DNA of 64,000 nt from JACCXG01 sp963717745 (GTDB lineage Bacteria; Acidobacteriota; Vicinamibacteria; Vicinamibacterales; 2-12-FULL-66-21), in contig CAVQXJ010000001.1 in NCBI GenBank assembly GCA_963717745.1, forward strand, positions 84,593-148,592. The letters run 5' to 3'. Made by a program: the position numbers and the translations under genes. The notes under the pieces are model-generated. The model had not been told where the DNA came from, ran no database searches, and saw only the letters and a program-made list of their open reading frames with translations. Position 1 is the stretch's first letter. Each line of letters starts with the position of its first letter. Below, piece by piece: positions 11,928 to 20,083 of the stretch.

Positions 11928-12896
11928 TCAGTTCTTCCAGCCGCACTGCCGCGCCGATCCTCGCAACAACTCGCTGATCCCGCTGACCTCGAAATTCGCG
12001 GTGGCTGGCGGCGCGTTGTGCGGATCGAACCCGAACCGCAGCGAGTGCGACTGCGCGAGCTGCTGCGCGAATGCCGTCCCGTCCGGTGCGAAGAGCGCAT
12101 CGTGGTCGTCGGAATCGGGCCAGCGCTCGGTCACGCCGGCGCCGCCGTCGAAGGCCACGCGAACCGTGTGATTACCGTCCTGGGTTTCCATCCGGGCGGC
12201 CGACTGCGTGAAGACGAACGACTCCGCGTGGCCGTCCTCGCACCGGACGACGAGCACCGGCGTCACCGCGCGAGTCCAGATGTGAATCTTGTCGAGGGCT
12301 GCCAGCTCGAATGCGACGCTGTTCCGCTTGTCGCCAACCCAGCGGCCGTCGGTCATCCGATTCCATCGGGGCGCCGCGGCGGCCGAATCCGGCAGTGACG
12401 AGCGGTCTCGCGGCGGTGCGGCTGGTCTGGCGGGCGGGGCTGCATGCGCATCGCGCGGCGGTGCGGCGGCGGGTGTCGGTGACGCCGACCCGCGACTGCT
12501 GAGGATCGTGACAATCAGTCCGGAGGTGACGAGAAGCGCCGCCCCGGCCATGATCAGCCGGCGGGCGCCGCCTGATGCCGATGGGACGGTGACCTCCGCC
12601 GGTGCTTCGGGCAGCGCCGATGCGGCATCAGCGTCAGCGTCAGCTGGCGTCACCGCCGGCAGAGAGGCGAAGAACGACTCAACGAATTCGAGCGGTGGCT
12701 GTGCCTCAGGCAAGGTGCCGCGCGGATTGGAGGGGGCGTCTTCGACCGGCGTTACCAGGGGCGGCCCGGCCCGCTCCTCACGCTCCTCCGACGGCAGGTA
12801 CTCCAGCGCGTCGTCGCACACGTGCCCGCAGTACTCGCAGGTGAACGCCGCACTGGCGATCGCTCTCGTGCAGCCGTCGCATCGCTTCCAGGTCAT
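11928..12896 (-). CDS. Zinc-ribbon single-pass membrane protein with VasI-like C-terminal domain
   Basis: From the ATG at 12896 the protein has 322 residues. It starts with a four-cysteine ribbon (CDGCTRA, then CEYCGHVC), followed by an acidic, Pro/Ala-rich linker and one membrane helix near residues 122-145 (RLIMAGAALLVTSGL). After a second Pro/Ala-rich linker comes a compact domain from about 200 to the end, with W-x-G-DKRNSVAF, LVVRCEDGHAE, VRVAFDGG and FEVSGISELL, closing with CGW. This order of an RC strand, a V-R-V-x-FD strand and a terminal cysteine resembles the VasI/VC0118 family linked to type VI secretion; that link is inferred by pattern. No secretion genes are nearby. Confidence 0.6.
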   Translation of the reverse strand: MTWKRCDGCTRAIASAAFTCEYCGHVCDDALEYLPSEEREERAGPPLVTPVEDAPSNPRGTLPEAQPPLEFVESFFASLPAVTPADADADAASALPEAPAEVTVPSASGGARRLIMAGAALLVTSGLIVTILSSRGSASPTPAAAPPRDAHAAPPARPAAPPRDRSSLPDSAAAAPRWNRMTDGRWVGDKRNSVAFELAALDKIHIWTRAVTPVLVVRCEDGHAESFVFTQSAARMETQDGNHTVRVAFDGGAGVTERWPDSDDHDALFAPDGTAFAQQLAQSHSLRFGFDPHNAPPATANFEVSGISELLRGSARQCGWKN

Positions 12897-13047
12897 GTGC
12901 CTGGATCGTGGGGGCAAGCGATGTACCACCCGGATCGACCCACGTTTACCGAGGTGAACTCGAATGCGGGGCGGCGACGGCCCTCCGAGCCCCCGCAGAT
13001 CCGAGACCCGAATGACAGCTTCGTCGTCAGCCGGGTCTGAGCCAGTG

Positions 13048-13230
13048 GCCTGTATCCGCTGAATCGGTAGCGGATTCGGAGCGCGGCGCCCGGCGGGCAA
13101 GGCGCGACGACCGAGCATACCGGGAGTATTTGAGGGAGGAGCAACGCCGCCAGCCCCCGGGGCCCCCGCCGCGCGGACTTTGCGCGGTGGGCCCCGCCCG
13201 AAAGGCGCTACCGATTCAACGGATGCAGGC
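13048..13230. repeat. Hairpin element, copy A: 56-bp core inside 25-bp inverted arms
   Basis: The outer arms 13048-13072 and 13206-13230 are inverted repeats matching at 23 of 25 positions. The core at 13096-13151 matches copy B (17850-17905) at 55 of 56 bases. The arms of the two copies are unrelated. The core tip is AATAC/GTATT in copy B; here one base differs. A smaller hairpin (CCGCGC/GCGCGG) lies between core and right arm. There is no protein-coding signal. It fills most of the 12897-13562 gap, which otherwise holds an AT-rich stretch at 13456-13501 that may be the promoter of the ADOP gene. Confidence 0.75.
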
Positions 13231-13562
13231 GACTAGAGTCAGCCTTTCGGAGAGGGATCGTAGCGTGGCGGTGGCTTCCGGGGAAGCGCCCGCTGTCCGG
13301 ACGCCTTTCGGTCGGTCTGGTCTTTCATCTCGCGGCGGAGCTGGCGGAGGTCGTCGGCCAGTTCCCGGAGCCGTGCATGGATTTGCTCTTCTGCGGAACG
13401 TTTTTCCACGGTATGTGTCGTCTATCGATACGGAGTACCCCTTCCCCCGTCCGGTGTAAACATAATGAAAGCATGGTTAATGCCGTAATGAAATACGTAA
13501 CAGCCGAGGTCGCTCGCCGGGGTGTTGACGGCTTCTGACGACCTGCATATTGTCCTCATCTC

Positions 13563-16007
13563 ATGAGCGTCGAAGACTTGTGCTGCGATGTGCGGCTGGC
13601 CTGGCGCGGATTGACCCGTGCGAAGGCGTTCAGCGTCGCCACGATTCTGACCCTCGCGCTCGGCATCGCCGGCACGACCGTGATGTTCACCCTCGTTCGC
13701 GGTGTGCTGCTGCGTCCGCTGCCGGTGCGCGATCAGGACCGCCTGATCGTGGCCTGGAAGGAGCTGCGATCGTCCGGCTTCACCCATCATCCCTTCGGCG
13801 ATCTCGAGATCGAAGCCGTGGGGCGGGAGAGCCGGTTGATCGAGGCGGTAGCGGGAGGCGACGCGAACGGCGCCGGCCGCGCGGTCGTAACCGAGAACGG
13901 GGCATCCAGCTACGTGAACTTGGCCATCGTGACCGGCCGCTTCTTCGAGGTGCTGGGCGTGGACGCCCTCCTTGGGCGGCCGCTCGGGCCGCCAGACGAT
14001 GTCGAGGGGGCCGAGGACGTGGTGGCGATCAGCCATGCGTTGTGGACCCGGCGATACGGACGAGCGCGCGACATCATCGGGCGCCGGATCAGCATTGATC
14101 AGAAGCGGTTCACGATCGTCGGCGTGATGCCATCGGACGTGGACCACTCCGGCGGCGCCGAGGTCTGGAGGACCACCCGATCGTTCGGGACCACCGGACC
14201 GTTCGGCGATGCCGCCCGTCGCGAGATCGACCTGATCGCGAGGCTGCGTCCGGGCGTCACCCTCGAGCAGGTCACGAGCGAGCTCGCCGCGCTGACGCGG
14301 CGGTTCGACGAGCGTGCGCTGCCTGGGCGGATGCGTGATCTGGTTCCGGTGGTGCGCTCCTACGAACAGGCGGTGGTCGGCAACGTGCGCGCGCCGCTCG
14401 TCGCGCTCCTCGCGGCGGTCGGGCTGGTGCTGCTGATCGCGACCGCGAACGTCGCCAATCTCTTCCTGATGCGGGGGGAGGCGCGCCGGTCCGAGCTGGC
14501 GGTTCGCGAGGCGGTCGGCGCCGGCCGGTGGCGCATCGTCCGGGAGCTGCTGGTCGAGAGTCTCACGCTGTCGCTGCTGGCGGCGGTGGCGGGACTGACC
14601 TTCACCTGGTGGAGCCTCCAGGCGCTGCTCGCCGTGGTTCCCGACGGATTGCCGCGACTCGAGTCGATCCGCGTCGACCTGGTGGTGGTCGCGTTCACCG
14701 CCGCCATCGCGTGCGCGACCTGCTGTCTGGCCGCGGTGGCGCCGGCGTTGTGGCTCCGAGACGTCGATCTCGTGTCGCAGCTGCGCGGCGGTGATCGAGG
14801 CGCGACGAGCCCTGCGGCACGGCGCGGGCGACGGGGTCTGGTGGTCGCACAGGTTGCGCTCGCCGTGCTGGTGGTGGCCGCCGCCGGATTGATCATTCGC
14901 AGCCTGCTGCGGCTGCAGTCGGCCGACACCGGCTTCGCGGCGCCGCAGCTGGTCTTCGTCGAGCTGACCTTGCCCGCCGGCACCTACGACAGCCGGGCGC
15001 GGCACGCGCAGTTTCTCGAACAGACCATCGCCAGCCTCGAGGCCGCGCCAGCGATTGCCGCGGCGACGCCGGTGAACGTGATGCCGTTCTCGGGCGACGG
15101 CGGTTGGGACGTGCCGAGGTTCACCGCCGAAGGGCAGGCCGCCGATCGCGCGGCGTCCAATCCCTCGTTGAATCTGGAGTCGATCTTCCCCAATTATTTC
15201 GAGTCGTTCGGCATTGCGCTGACGCACGGCCGCGCGTTCACGGCCGCCGACCGGCAGGGCAGCGTCGCCGTCGCGATACTCAGCGACGACGTCGCGGCGC
15301 AGTTGTGGCCCGGCGCCGATCCCGTCGGCCGGCGGATCAAGATGGGTGGACCGGCTTCACCCGAGAGCGAGAGCTGGCTGACCGTGGTGGGAGTGGCCGC
15401 ATCGACGCGCTACCGGGAGCTGGCGCGGCCGCGCCCGACGCTCTATCTACCCGCGGCGCAGTTCCAGATGACTGCCGGGATGTTCGTGGTGCGGACCACG
15501 GCGCCGCTCGAGCTCGTGTCGAGGATCGCCAGGGAACAGATCCGGCGCGTCGATCCGAACGTCCAGGTGGTGCAGGTCTCTCCCTATACGCGGGTGCTCA
15601 ATCGCCCGCTCGCCCGGCCGCGCTTCAACGCCTTCCTGCTCGGCGCGTTCTCGACCGCCGCGCTGCTGTTGTCGGCGATCGGTCTCTACGCGGTGATGTC
15701 GGCCTTCGTCCGGCAGCGCGACCGTGAGATCGCGGTTCGCCTGGCGCTCGGCGCGACCTCGGCGCACGTGCGCGGTCTGGTGTTGGGCGAGACCGCCCGG
15801 CTCGCGGGGCTGGGCGCGCTCACCGGTCTGGCGATCGCGGTGGTGGCGACGAGGGCCATCCGCGGTGCGTTTCACGACGCCGTGTCGCTGGACCCGGTCA
15901 TGCTGCTCGCGGCCGCGGCCGTGCTGATCGCCGCGTCGATGCTGGTGTCGCTGGTGCCGATGCGGCGGGCGGTGCGGGTCGACGCGGCCGCCGTGCTGCG
16001 CCAGTGA
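13563..16007 (+). CDS. ADOP-type ABC transporter permease (MacB/FtsX)
   Basis: The 814-residue protein has the acidobacterial duplicated-orphaned-permease layout: two MacB periplasmic core domains alternating with two FtsX permease domains. The N-terminal helix carries LALGIAGTTVMFTLVRGV. A cluster of membrane helices begins near residue 277 (LLAAVGLVLLIATANVANL) and a second set fills the last 130 residues (LLLSAIGLYAVMSAFVRQRD). REIAVRLALGA near the end is a family signature. There is no ATPase gene beside it, as is usual for this family. Substrate is unknown; related proteins export macrolides, peptides or lipoproteins. Unlike the second ADOP gene at 31926 it lacks a PadR partner. Confidence 0.92.
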   Translation: MSVEDLCCDVRLAWRGLTRAKAFSVATILTLALGIAGTTVMFTLVRGVLLRPLPVRDQDRLIVAWKELRSSGFTHHPFGDLEIEAVGRESRLIEAVAGGDANGAGRAVVTENGASSYVNLAIVTGRFFEVLGVDALLGRPLGPPDDVEGAEDVVAISHALWTRRYGRARDIIGRRISIDQKRFTIVGVMPSDVDHSGGAEVWRTTRSFGTTGPFGDAARREIDLIARLRPGVTLEQVTSELAALTRRFDERALPGRMRDLVPVVRSYEQAVVGNVRAPLVALLAAVGLVLLIATANVANLFLMRGEARRSELAVREAVGAGRWRIVRELLVESLTLSLLAAVAGLTFTWWSLQALLAVVPDGLPRLESIRVDLVVVAFTAAIACATCCLAAVAPALWLRDVDLVSQLRGGDRGATSPAARRGRRGLVVAQVALAVLVVAAAGLIIRSLLRLQSADTGFAAPQLVFVELTLPAGTYDSRARHAQFLEQTIASLEAAPAIAAATPVNVMPFSGDGGWDVPRFTAEGQAADRAASNPSLNLESIFPNYFESFGIALTHGRAFTAADRQGSVAVAILSDDVAAQLWPGADPVGRRIKMGGPASPESESWLTVVGVAASTRYRELARPRPTLYLPAAQFQMTAGMFVVRTTAPLELVSRIAREQIRRVDPNVQVVQVSPYTRVLNRPLARPRFNAFLLGAFSTAALLLSAIGLYAVMSAFVRQRDREIAVRLALGATSAHVRGLVLGETARLAGLGALTGLAIAVVATRAIRGAFHDAVSLDPVMLLAAAAVLIAASMLVSLVPMRRAVRVDAAAVLRQ

Positions 16008-16019
16008 TCTGCGCGACCG

Positions 16020-16922
16020 TCAGGTGATGGTCTCGGCGCGGCCCTCGTCCTCCTGAGTGCCGCGCAAGGCGTCGACCAGGCGTAGCAGGTCGGTCTGAAA
16101 ATCCGGATCCGGCCGCAGCTGCATCGCGGTGCGAAAGGACAGCGGCTGCAGCGAGACCGGCAGGCGCGCGGGCGGCGGCACGCTCGCGCCCTCGACCATC
16201 ACCGGTACGACCCTGAGGTTGCGTTCGAGCGCCGTCTCGATCTCGATCCGCACCATGTCGTCGGGGTCGTCGAGCCGGCGCCGGCCTTCCCGGGTGGCGG
16301 CGTCCAGCCATTCCATGCCAATCACCACGAGCACGACCTCCGACTGCGCCAGCGCGCGGCTGATCACCGTGCGGTAGTCGTCGCCGGCGGCCTGACGATC
16401 GACGTCGAGGAACAGGCGTTCCCGTTCGAACGCCTGGGAGAGATGATCGAGAATCCGGCCGACCGTTTCGAGAGTGTCCTGGCGCCGATAGGAAATGAAG
16501 ATCCCGAGGCTCGACGGCGGCTCGTCCGAGAGCGCGCCGGTCGGCCAGCGCACCAGTCGATGCGTGGCGAACGCGACGTAGCCGAGGAGGGCGATCGACC
16601 ACGCCGTGAAGACCCAGGCGGACTCGGGACTCACGTACGCCAGGAGCCCGAACAGCACGGCGGTCGGCAGGATGACGGCGATCACCGCGAATCCCGTTCG
16701 GCGGGCCAGCGGTTTGCGCAAGCTGATCATCATGCCGAACAGGAACGTCGCACCGCTCGAGATGACCCCAGTCGCGCCGAGGATCCACTGGCCGGCGGCG
16801 GTGGCATCCGGCAACAGCGTCAGCGCACCGGCAGTGGCCACCAGGCCGCCCATCGCGAACAGGAGGGAGAGCTGCGACAGCCGGCGCAGACTCCTGGTGT
16901 CGTTGAAGCGGGACGGAGTCAT
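16020..16922 (-). CDS. Membrane-anchored TIR-domain protein
   Basis: The 300-residue protein has four predicted membrane helices (about 17-39, 45-67, 76-96, 102-120) and a cytoplasmic TIR domain from about 140 to 285. TIR box 1 is IFISYRRQD; RLFLDVDRQAAGDD matches the DxxxxxG loop; VVLVVIGMEWL follows. Glu227 or Glu229 in MVRIEIETAL lies where TIR NADases keep their catalytic glutamate. Bacterial TIR proteins often degrade NAD or make cyclic-ADP-ribose signals, frequently in antiviral systems; catalysis here is inferred. The start lies one base after the stop of an upstream lipoprotein gene, so the two form an operon. Confidence 0.85.
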   Translation of the reverse strand: MTPSRFNDTRSLRRLSQLSLLFAMGGLVATAGALTLLPDATAAGQWILGATGVISSGATFLFGMMISLRKPLARRTGFAVIAVILPTAVLFGLLAYVSPESAWVFTAWSIALLGYVAFATHRLVRWPTGALSDEPPSSLGIFISYRRQDTLETVGRILDHLSQAFERERLFLDVDRQAAGDDYRTVISRALAQSEVVLVVIGMEWLDAATREGRRRLDDPDDMVRIEIETALERNLRVVPVMVEGASVPPPARLPVSLQPLSFRTAMQLRPDPDFQTDLLRLVDALRGTQEDEGRAETIT

Positions 16923-16923
16923 C

Positions 16924-17716
16924 TCACGGTCGGGCGAGTGCCTGCCAGATCCCGGTCTTCTCGAGATGGACCCGGCCGGGGGAGGGGCTCGGCGTTCGCA
17001 CTTCCGCCTCCGATCGATCGGCGCGGCGCTCGAACTCGTAAATCAGCGCGCTGGTGTAGTGCTGCGCCGAGTACGAGTGAGCTGGCGACATCCGGCGGCA
17101 GGCGCAACGAGCCTGATGTGATCCAGGCGCGCGCCTCGGCCGAGGTCGGCGCCCGCCCGGCCGCGGCGAAGTCCTGGTCCGTGACGGTGAACACGATGAC
17201 GCGATAGAACCCGGGCGGCGCGTTGAAGAGCGCACGGATGTGATCGATGAAGCCCGCGCGCACGGTGGCTGTTTCGACCGCCCATCGCGCCGGCGCGTCG
17301 ACCGGCGAGGCGTCCGGCCGGATCTGCTCGATGCGGGACACCAGCGCGAAGCCGCCGGGGATCGAGTAATAGCTCCGCTCCCCGTACCCGGCGGTATCGA
17401 AGGCGGCCTCGAGCCGCCGCGCCGCCGATCCCAGGGTCGGCTGAGGGCCGCCCGCCACCCACTCCCGCACGATCGTGGCGAACGCGGAATACCGCGGTGG
17501 CGGCCAGGGGAAGGCGGGCATCGCCAGAGCGGGAGTCGCGGTCACCGGCGGCACGTCGGCCGGCGGTGGTGGTGGCGCCGACCCCGAGCTCGGCGGGGGT
17601 TCCCCCCCGGCGGTCGCCGGTGGCATCGGCGCGGGCGACCCGGCGCAGCCCGTGGCCGCCATCAGCGCCGCCAGCACCAGTGCCGTCGAGATCGCGCGCG
17701 TCGCGCCAGCCCACAT
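16924..17716 (-). CDS. Lipoprotein of unknown function in operon with the TIR protein (one frame shift)
   Basis: The product starts MWAGATRAIS, has a signal peptide and the lipobox MAATGC, then a long Pro/Gly-rich linker. The folded part begins near PRYSAFATIVREW and includes GYGERSYYSIPGGFALVSR. It continues with FYRVIVFTVTDQDF and ends with HYTSALIYEFERR. The C-terminal 55 residues are reached only after a one-base forward shift at about 17080-17090. Without the shift the frame gives an Arg-rich tail that overruns the TIR start. With it, the TGA ends one base before the TIR ATG. About 263 residues when repaired. I do not recognise the family; co-transcription with the TIR gene suggests a cell-envelope sensor or partner. 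Confidence 0.65.
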
Positions 17717-17795
17717 GGTCGATCCGTTCCTCCGCCGGGAATGCCGCGCTGAAGCCGTCAGCCCGTCTGGCCGATGCTCGCGCTGCAGGACATGG

Positions 17796-17958
17796 TAACA
17801 GCCCGTGATGAAAGTCTGGCGTCGCACGAGACGGGCGAGGCGCCCCGCCGGCAAGGCGCGACGACCGAGAATACCGGGAGTATTTGAGGGAGGAGCAACG
17901 CCGCCGGCGGGGATGCATCGCCCGTCGAATGCAGCCAGACTTTCACCACGGGCTGTTA
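17796..17958. repeat. Hairpin element, copy B: 56-bp core inside 25-bp inverted arms
   Basis: The arms 17796-17820 and 17934-17958 match at 24 of 25 positions as an inverted repeat. Complementarity continues inward (CGGGCGA facing TCGCCCG, then CCCCGCC facing GGCGGGG), giving almost 70 bases per side. The core is at 17850-17905, with the tip AATAC-CGGGA-GTATT. The right outer end reads GTTAGAC, which fits the integron GTTRRRY site; the left end reads GGTAAC, which fits RYYYAAC only in part. It lies just upstream of the lipoprotein-TIR operon. The remainder of the 17717-18355 gap holds a small hairpin at 18263 and nothing else I can identify. Confidence 0.75.
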
Positions 17959-18262
17959 GACCCAGACCGCGTGTGGAAAATGTGACCGGCCAGGATGCCG
18001 GATGGGTGCGTGGATCAACCCGGGGGATCAAAGGCGCGCGACCGGCGCTCGGTGGGCGGTGAAGGAGTGCGGAAGGTCGGCGTCGAGCTATGCGCCCGCG
18101 GAGAGCCTTCCCCTTCGGATACCGACCACCGACCGCCGATCGCAGGTTCCTACGATCGCAGCGCTGCACGACGGCTTCGTGATCGGATCGTAACTATTCG
18201 AAGACGTTACGCGGCGCTCCGCACCGGCGCCGACGGTCTGAACAGGGATTGAGGTGGAATGG

Positions 18263-18288
18263 CGACCGTGCTCACTCGAGCACGGTCG
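18263..18288. terminator. Perfect 11-bp hairpin after the basic-protein gene
   Basis: CGACCGTGCTC pairs perfectly with GAGCACGGTCG across an ACTC loop. It is about 70 bases past the stop of the minus-strand gene at 18356. No T-run follows, so it may be a stabilising or Rho-assisted structure. Confidence 0.4.
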
Positions 18289-18355
18289 GAGTCGGTCGGG
18301 TTATCGATCGGAATGAAGAATGATGGCGACGACCGCGGGGAGATCCCTGCGCCAG

Positions 18356-18832
18356 TTACGCGTTGGCGCGCCTTCTTTTTGCCCAGCGCGCCTTCTGCGC
18401 ATCGGAGATCCGCTTGCGGGCGGCCGCCGACATCTTCCGGGGACCGCGGCTGCTTCCGGCGGTCTTGGCCCGCTGGCCCTTTCCTTTCCTCGCACCTGCC
18501 GACGTCGATACCGCGCTGGTGTTCGACGCGGTGTCAGTGGCTGAGGCCGCCTCGCTGGAGGTCGCGCCGGAGCTGCGTCGCTGGGCCCAGTAACGCTTCA
18601 TGCGTTCCCGAACCGCTTCCCGCTGCGCGGCCGACATACCGCCCCGCCGCCGCCCTCGACCGGCCGCCGCATCCGGAGTGCGCTTCTGAGCGTCCCGCGC
18701 TCCGGCCTGCTTGCGAAGCTCCGGGAAGGCCTGGTAGATACTGGCCGCTTCCTTGTCGATCTGCAGGAGCCGTGCTTCGGCTCCAAGCAAGGCGTAGCGG
18801 CGAAACTCACTATCGTTGAGAGTGTCTGTCAT
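18356..18832 (-). CDS. Small basic protein with two copies of a Lys/Arg-rich motif
   Basis: The 158-residue product has an ordinary N-terminal helix region (MTDTLNDSEFRRYALLGAEA) and then two related basic segments. These are MSAAQREAVRERMKRYWAQRR near residue 65 and MSAAARKRISDAQKARWAKR near the C-terminus, separated by a Ser/Ala/Thr-rich linker. Each segment has the pattern SAA-x-R-x5-R/K-x3-YW/RWA-x-RR. Similar SAAxRxRIxxAQKxRWA tails occur in many soil-bacterial proteins, but I know of no function. Overall charge suggests nucleic-acid or nucleoid binding; this is inference. The nearest neighbour, the OmpH-like gene, is divergent. Confidence 0.65.
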   Translation of the reverse strand: MTDTLNDSEFRRYALLGAEARLLQIDKEAASIYQAFPELRKQAGARDAQKRTPDAAAGRGRRRGGMSAAQREAVRERMKRYWAQRRSSGATSSEAASATDTASNTSAVSTSAGARKGKGQRAKTAGSSRGPRKMSAAARKRISDAQKARWAKRRRANA

Positions 18833-19038
18833 GGAGTAGATCCTATGCTTCGCTCAACTCTCGTGGCAAGTAATCCTTCTTGGTTCTGTATCTGCCCAGT
18901 GTTAGGAATTGCTGGCAAAATCGCTACTCGGACAGTATTCTGAGCCTTCGACCGTCTGACGCCCATCATCCCACTCCGACCAATCACACCACTCCGGCGT
19001 CTAACGAGACTTGTAAGACGCTTGTCAGGAGGTGTCGC

Positions 19039-19725
19039 ATGATCCGGTGCGGGGTTGTGGTCATGGTTGCAGCCTTGGGGTCGAGTCTGCCCGTCTCTGC
19101 TCAGTCTGTCACTGGGCAGGGCACGGCGAAGCCAATCCCTTCTCAAGGTATGGCGGCGGTGCGGGAGTTCCCCAAGGACTCGAGAATCGGCTACGTCGAT
19201 CTGGAACGAGTCGCGGCTCTTTCGAGTGAAGGGAAGGCGGCCACCGCGCAACTGGCGGCGCTGCGCACGAAGAAGGCGGCGGAAGTTGCGGAACGGAGCA
19301 AGCAGGTCGAGCTGCTGCAGCAGAAGCTGTCGGCCGGCGGCGCGGTGCTCAACGAAGCGGCGGTCACCAGGCTGCAGCGGGAGTTCCAGCGCGCGCAGCT
19401 CGACTTTCAACGGTTCAACGAAGACGCGCAGGCCGAAGTGCAGGACACTCAGCAACAGTTGTGGCGCGCCTTCACGACCCGCCTCTTCCCGGTGGTCGGG
19501 CAGGTTGCCACCGAGAAGAACCTGTGGGCGGTGTTGAGCAGCGAGACGACGCTCTTGTGGCACCTTCCCGCGATCGATCTGTCGGAGGAGATTGCGAAGC
19601 GGCTGGATGCCTGCGCCGCAGAAATAGCGCCAGCCGGTGTTACAATGACGGCTTCGGCTCCGCGCCGAAGCACTGCACCTACCGGCCTCGCGAAAGTGGC
19701 GGAATTGGCAGACGCACCAGCTTGA
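19039..19725 (+). CDS. OmpH/Skp-family periplasmic chaperone-like protein
   Basis: The ATG at 19039 follows a strong ribosome site (CAGGAGG). A signal peptide ends at about SAQS. The mature protein has RIGYVDLERVAALSSEGKAA, the usual first strand and helix of OmpH/Skp. A long charged coiled coil (about 75-150) follows, then VVGQVATEKNLWAVL, which closes the Skp body. Skp-like proteins hold unfolded outer-membrane proteins in the periplasm. The frame runs past the expected family end and stops at 19723-19725, inside the tRNA-Leu gene, so the last 12 codons overlap the tRNA. Either the overlap is real or a small indel near 19,610-19,690 hides the true stop. Confidence 0.8.
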   Translation: MIRCGVVVMVAALGSSLPVSAQSVTGQGTAKPIPSQGMAAVREFPKDSRIGYVDLERVAALSSEGKAATAQLAALRTKKAAEVAERSKQVELLQQKLSAGGAVLNEAAVTRLQREFQRAQLDFQRFNEDAQAEVQDTQQQLWRAFTTRLFPVVGQVATEKNLWAVLSSETTLLWHLPAIDLSEEIAKRLDACAAEIAPAGVTMTASAPRRSTAPTGLAKVAELADAPA

Positions 19726-19776
19726 GGGGCTGGCGGTAGCAATACCGTGGGGGTTCGAGTCCCCCCTTTCGCACCA
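19690..19776 (+). tRNA. tRNA-Leu (GAG)
   Basis: GCGAAAG and CTTTCGC form the acceptor stem, with CCA encoded at 19774-19776. The anticodon loop TTGAGGG sits between CCAGC and GCTGG, giving anticodon GAG. A class II long variable arm (GGCGGTAGCAATACCG) and the T-arm GGGGGTTCGAGTCCCCC are present. Its 5' part overlaps the end of the OmpH-like reading frame. Confidence 0.95.
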
Positions 19777-19808
19777 ACCTTCGCTCATGACTCACGCGAA
19801 GGTTGCCC

Positions 19809-20075
19809 GCCGTAGCCTTGGCGAAGGCGGGCCCCCGACGCCGAAGTGAGCTACGGCTGGCAAGCCATTCGACTCGCCTGTCGCCTGTCGCCTCGCCTCC
19901 GGCGAGCCGTCAGGCTCGCTCATGGCGGGCCACCCATCAAGTCGAATGTCCTGAGCGAGCCCCGGAGGGGCGAGTCGAAGGACCCTTGCCAGCGCGCGCG
20001 AGTCGGCTGATAGGCCAGGCGCCCGTCTCGCCGAAGCGGCGCAGCCGCGAAGGCGGACCCCACCCCGACGCCCGA
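19809..20075. repeat. Cluster of REP-like palindromes
   Basis: The stretch contains CGTAGCCTTGGCGAAGGCGG at 19810-19831, a GGCGAGTCGAAGGAC type palindrome near 19940-19983 and a partial copy near 20028-20060. The first unit recurs at 24180-24205 and 45245-45275, with weaker versions at 39424 and 50665. No gene is visible between tRNA-Leu and 20084. Confidence 0.55.
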
Positions 20076-20083
20076 CGTAGAAT

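Noticed and set aside
13048..13230. Copy A as a standard integron attC site
   Set aside because: Its outer ends lack RYYYAAC/GTTRRRY; only copy B has a matching right end.
13422..15227. Long minus-strand open frame (601 codons) opposite the ADOP permease
   Set aside because: It has no domain, is rich in Arg, Gln and His, and mirrors the codon bias of the ADOP gene. It is a GC-driven antisense frame.
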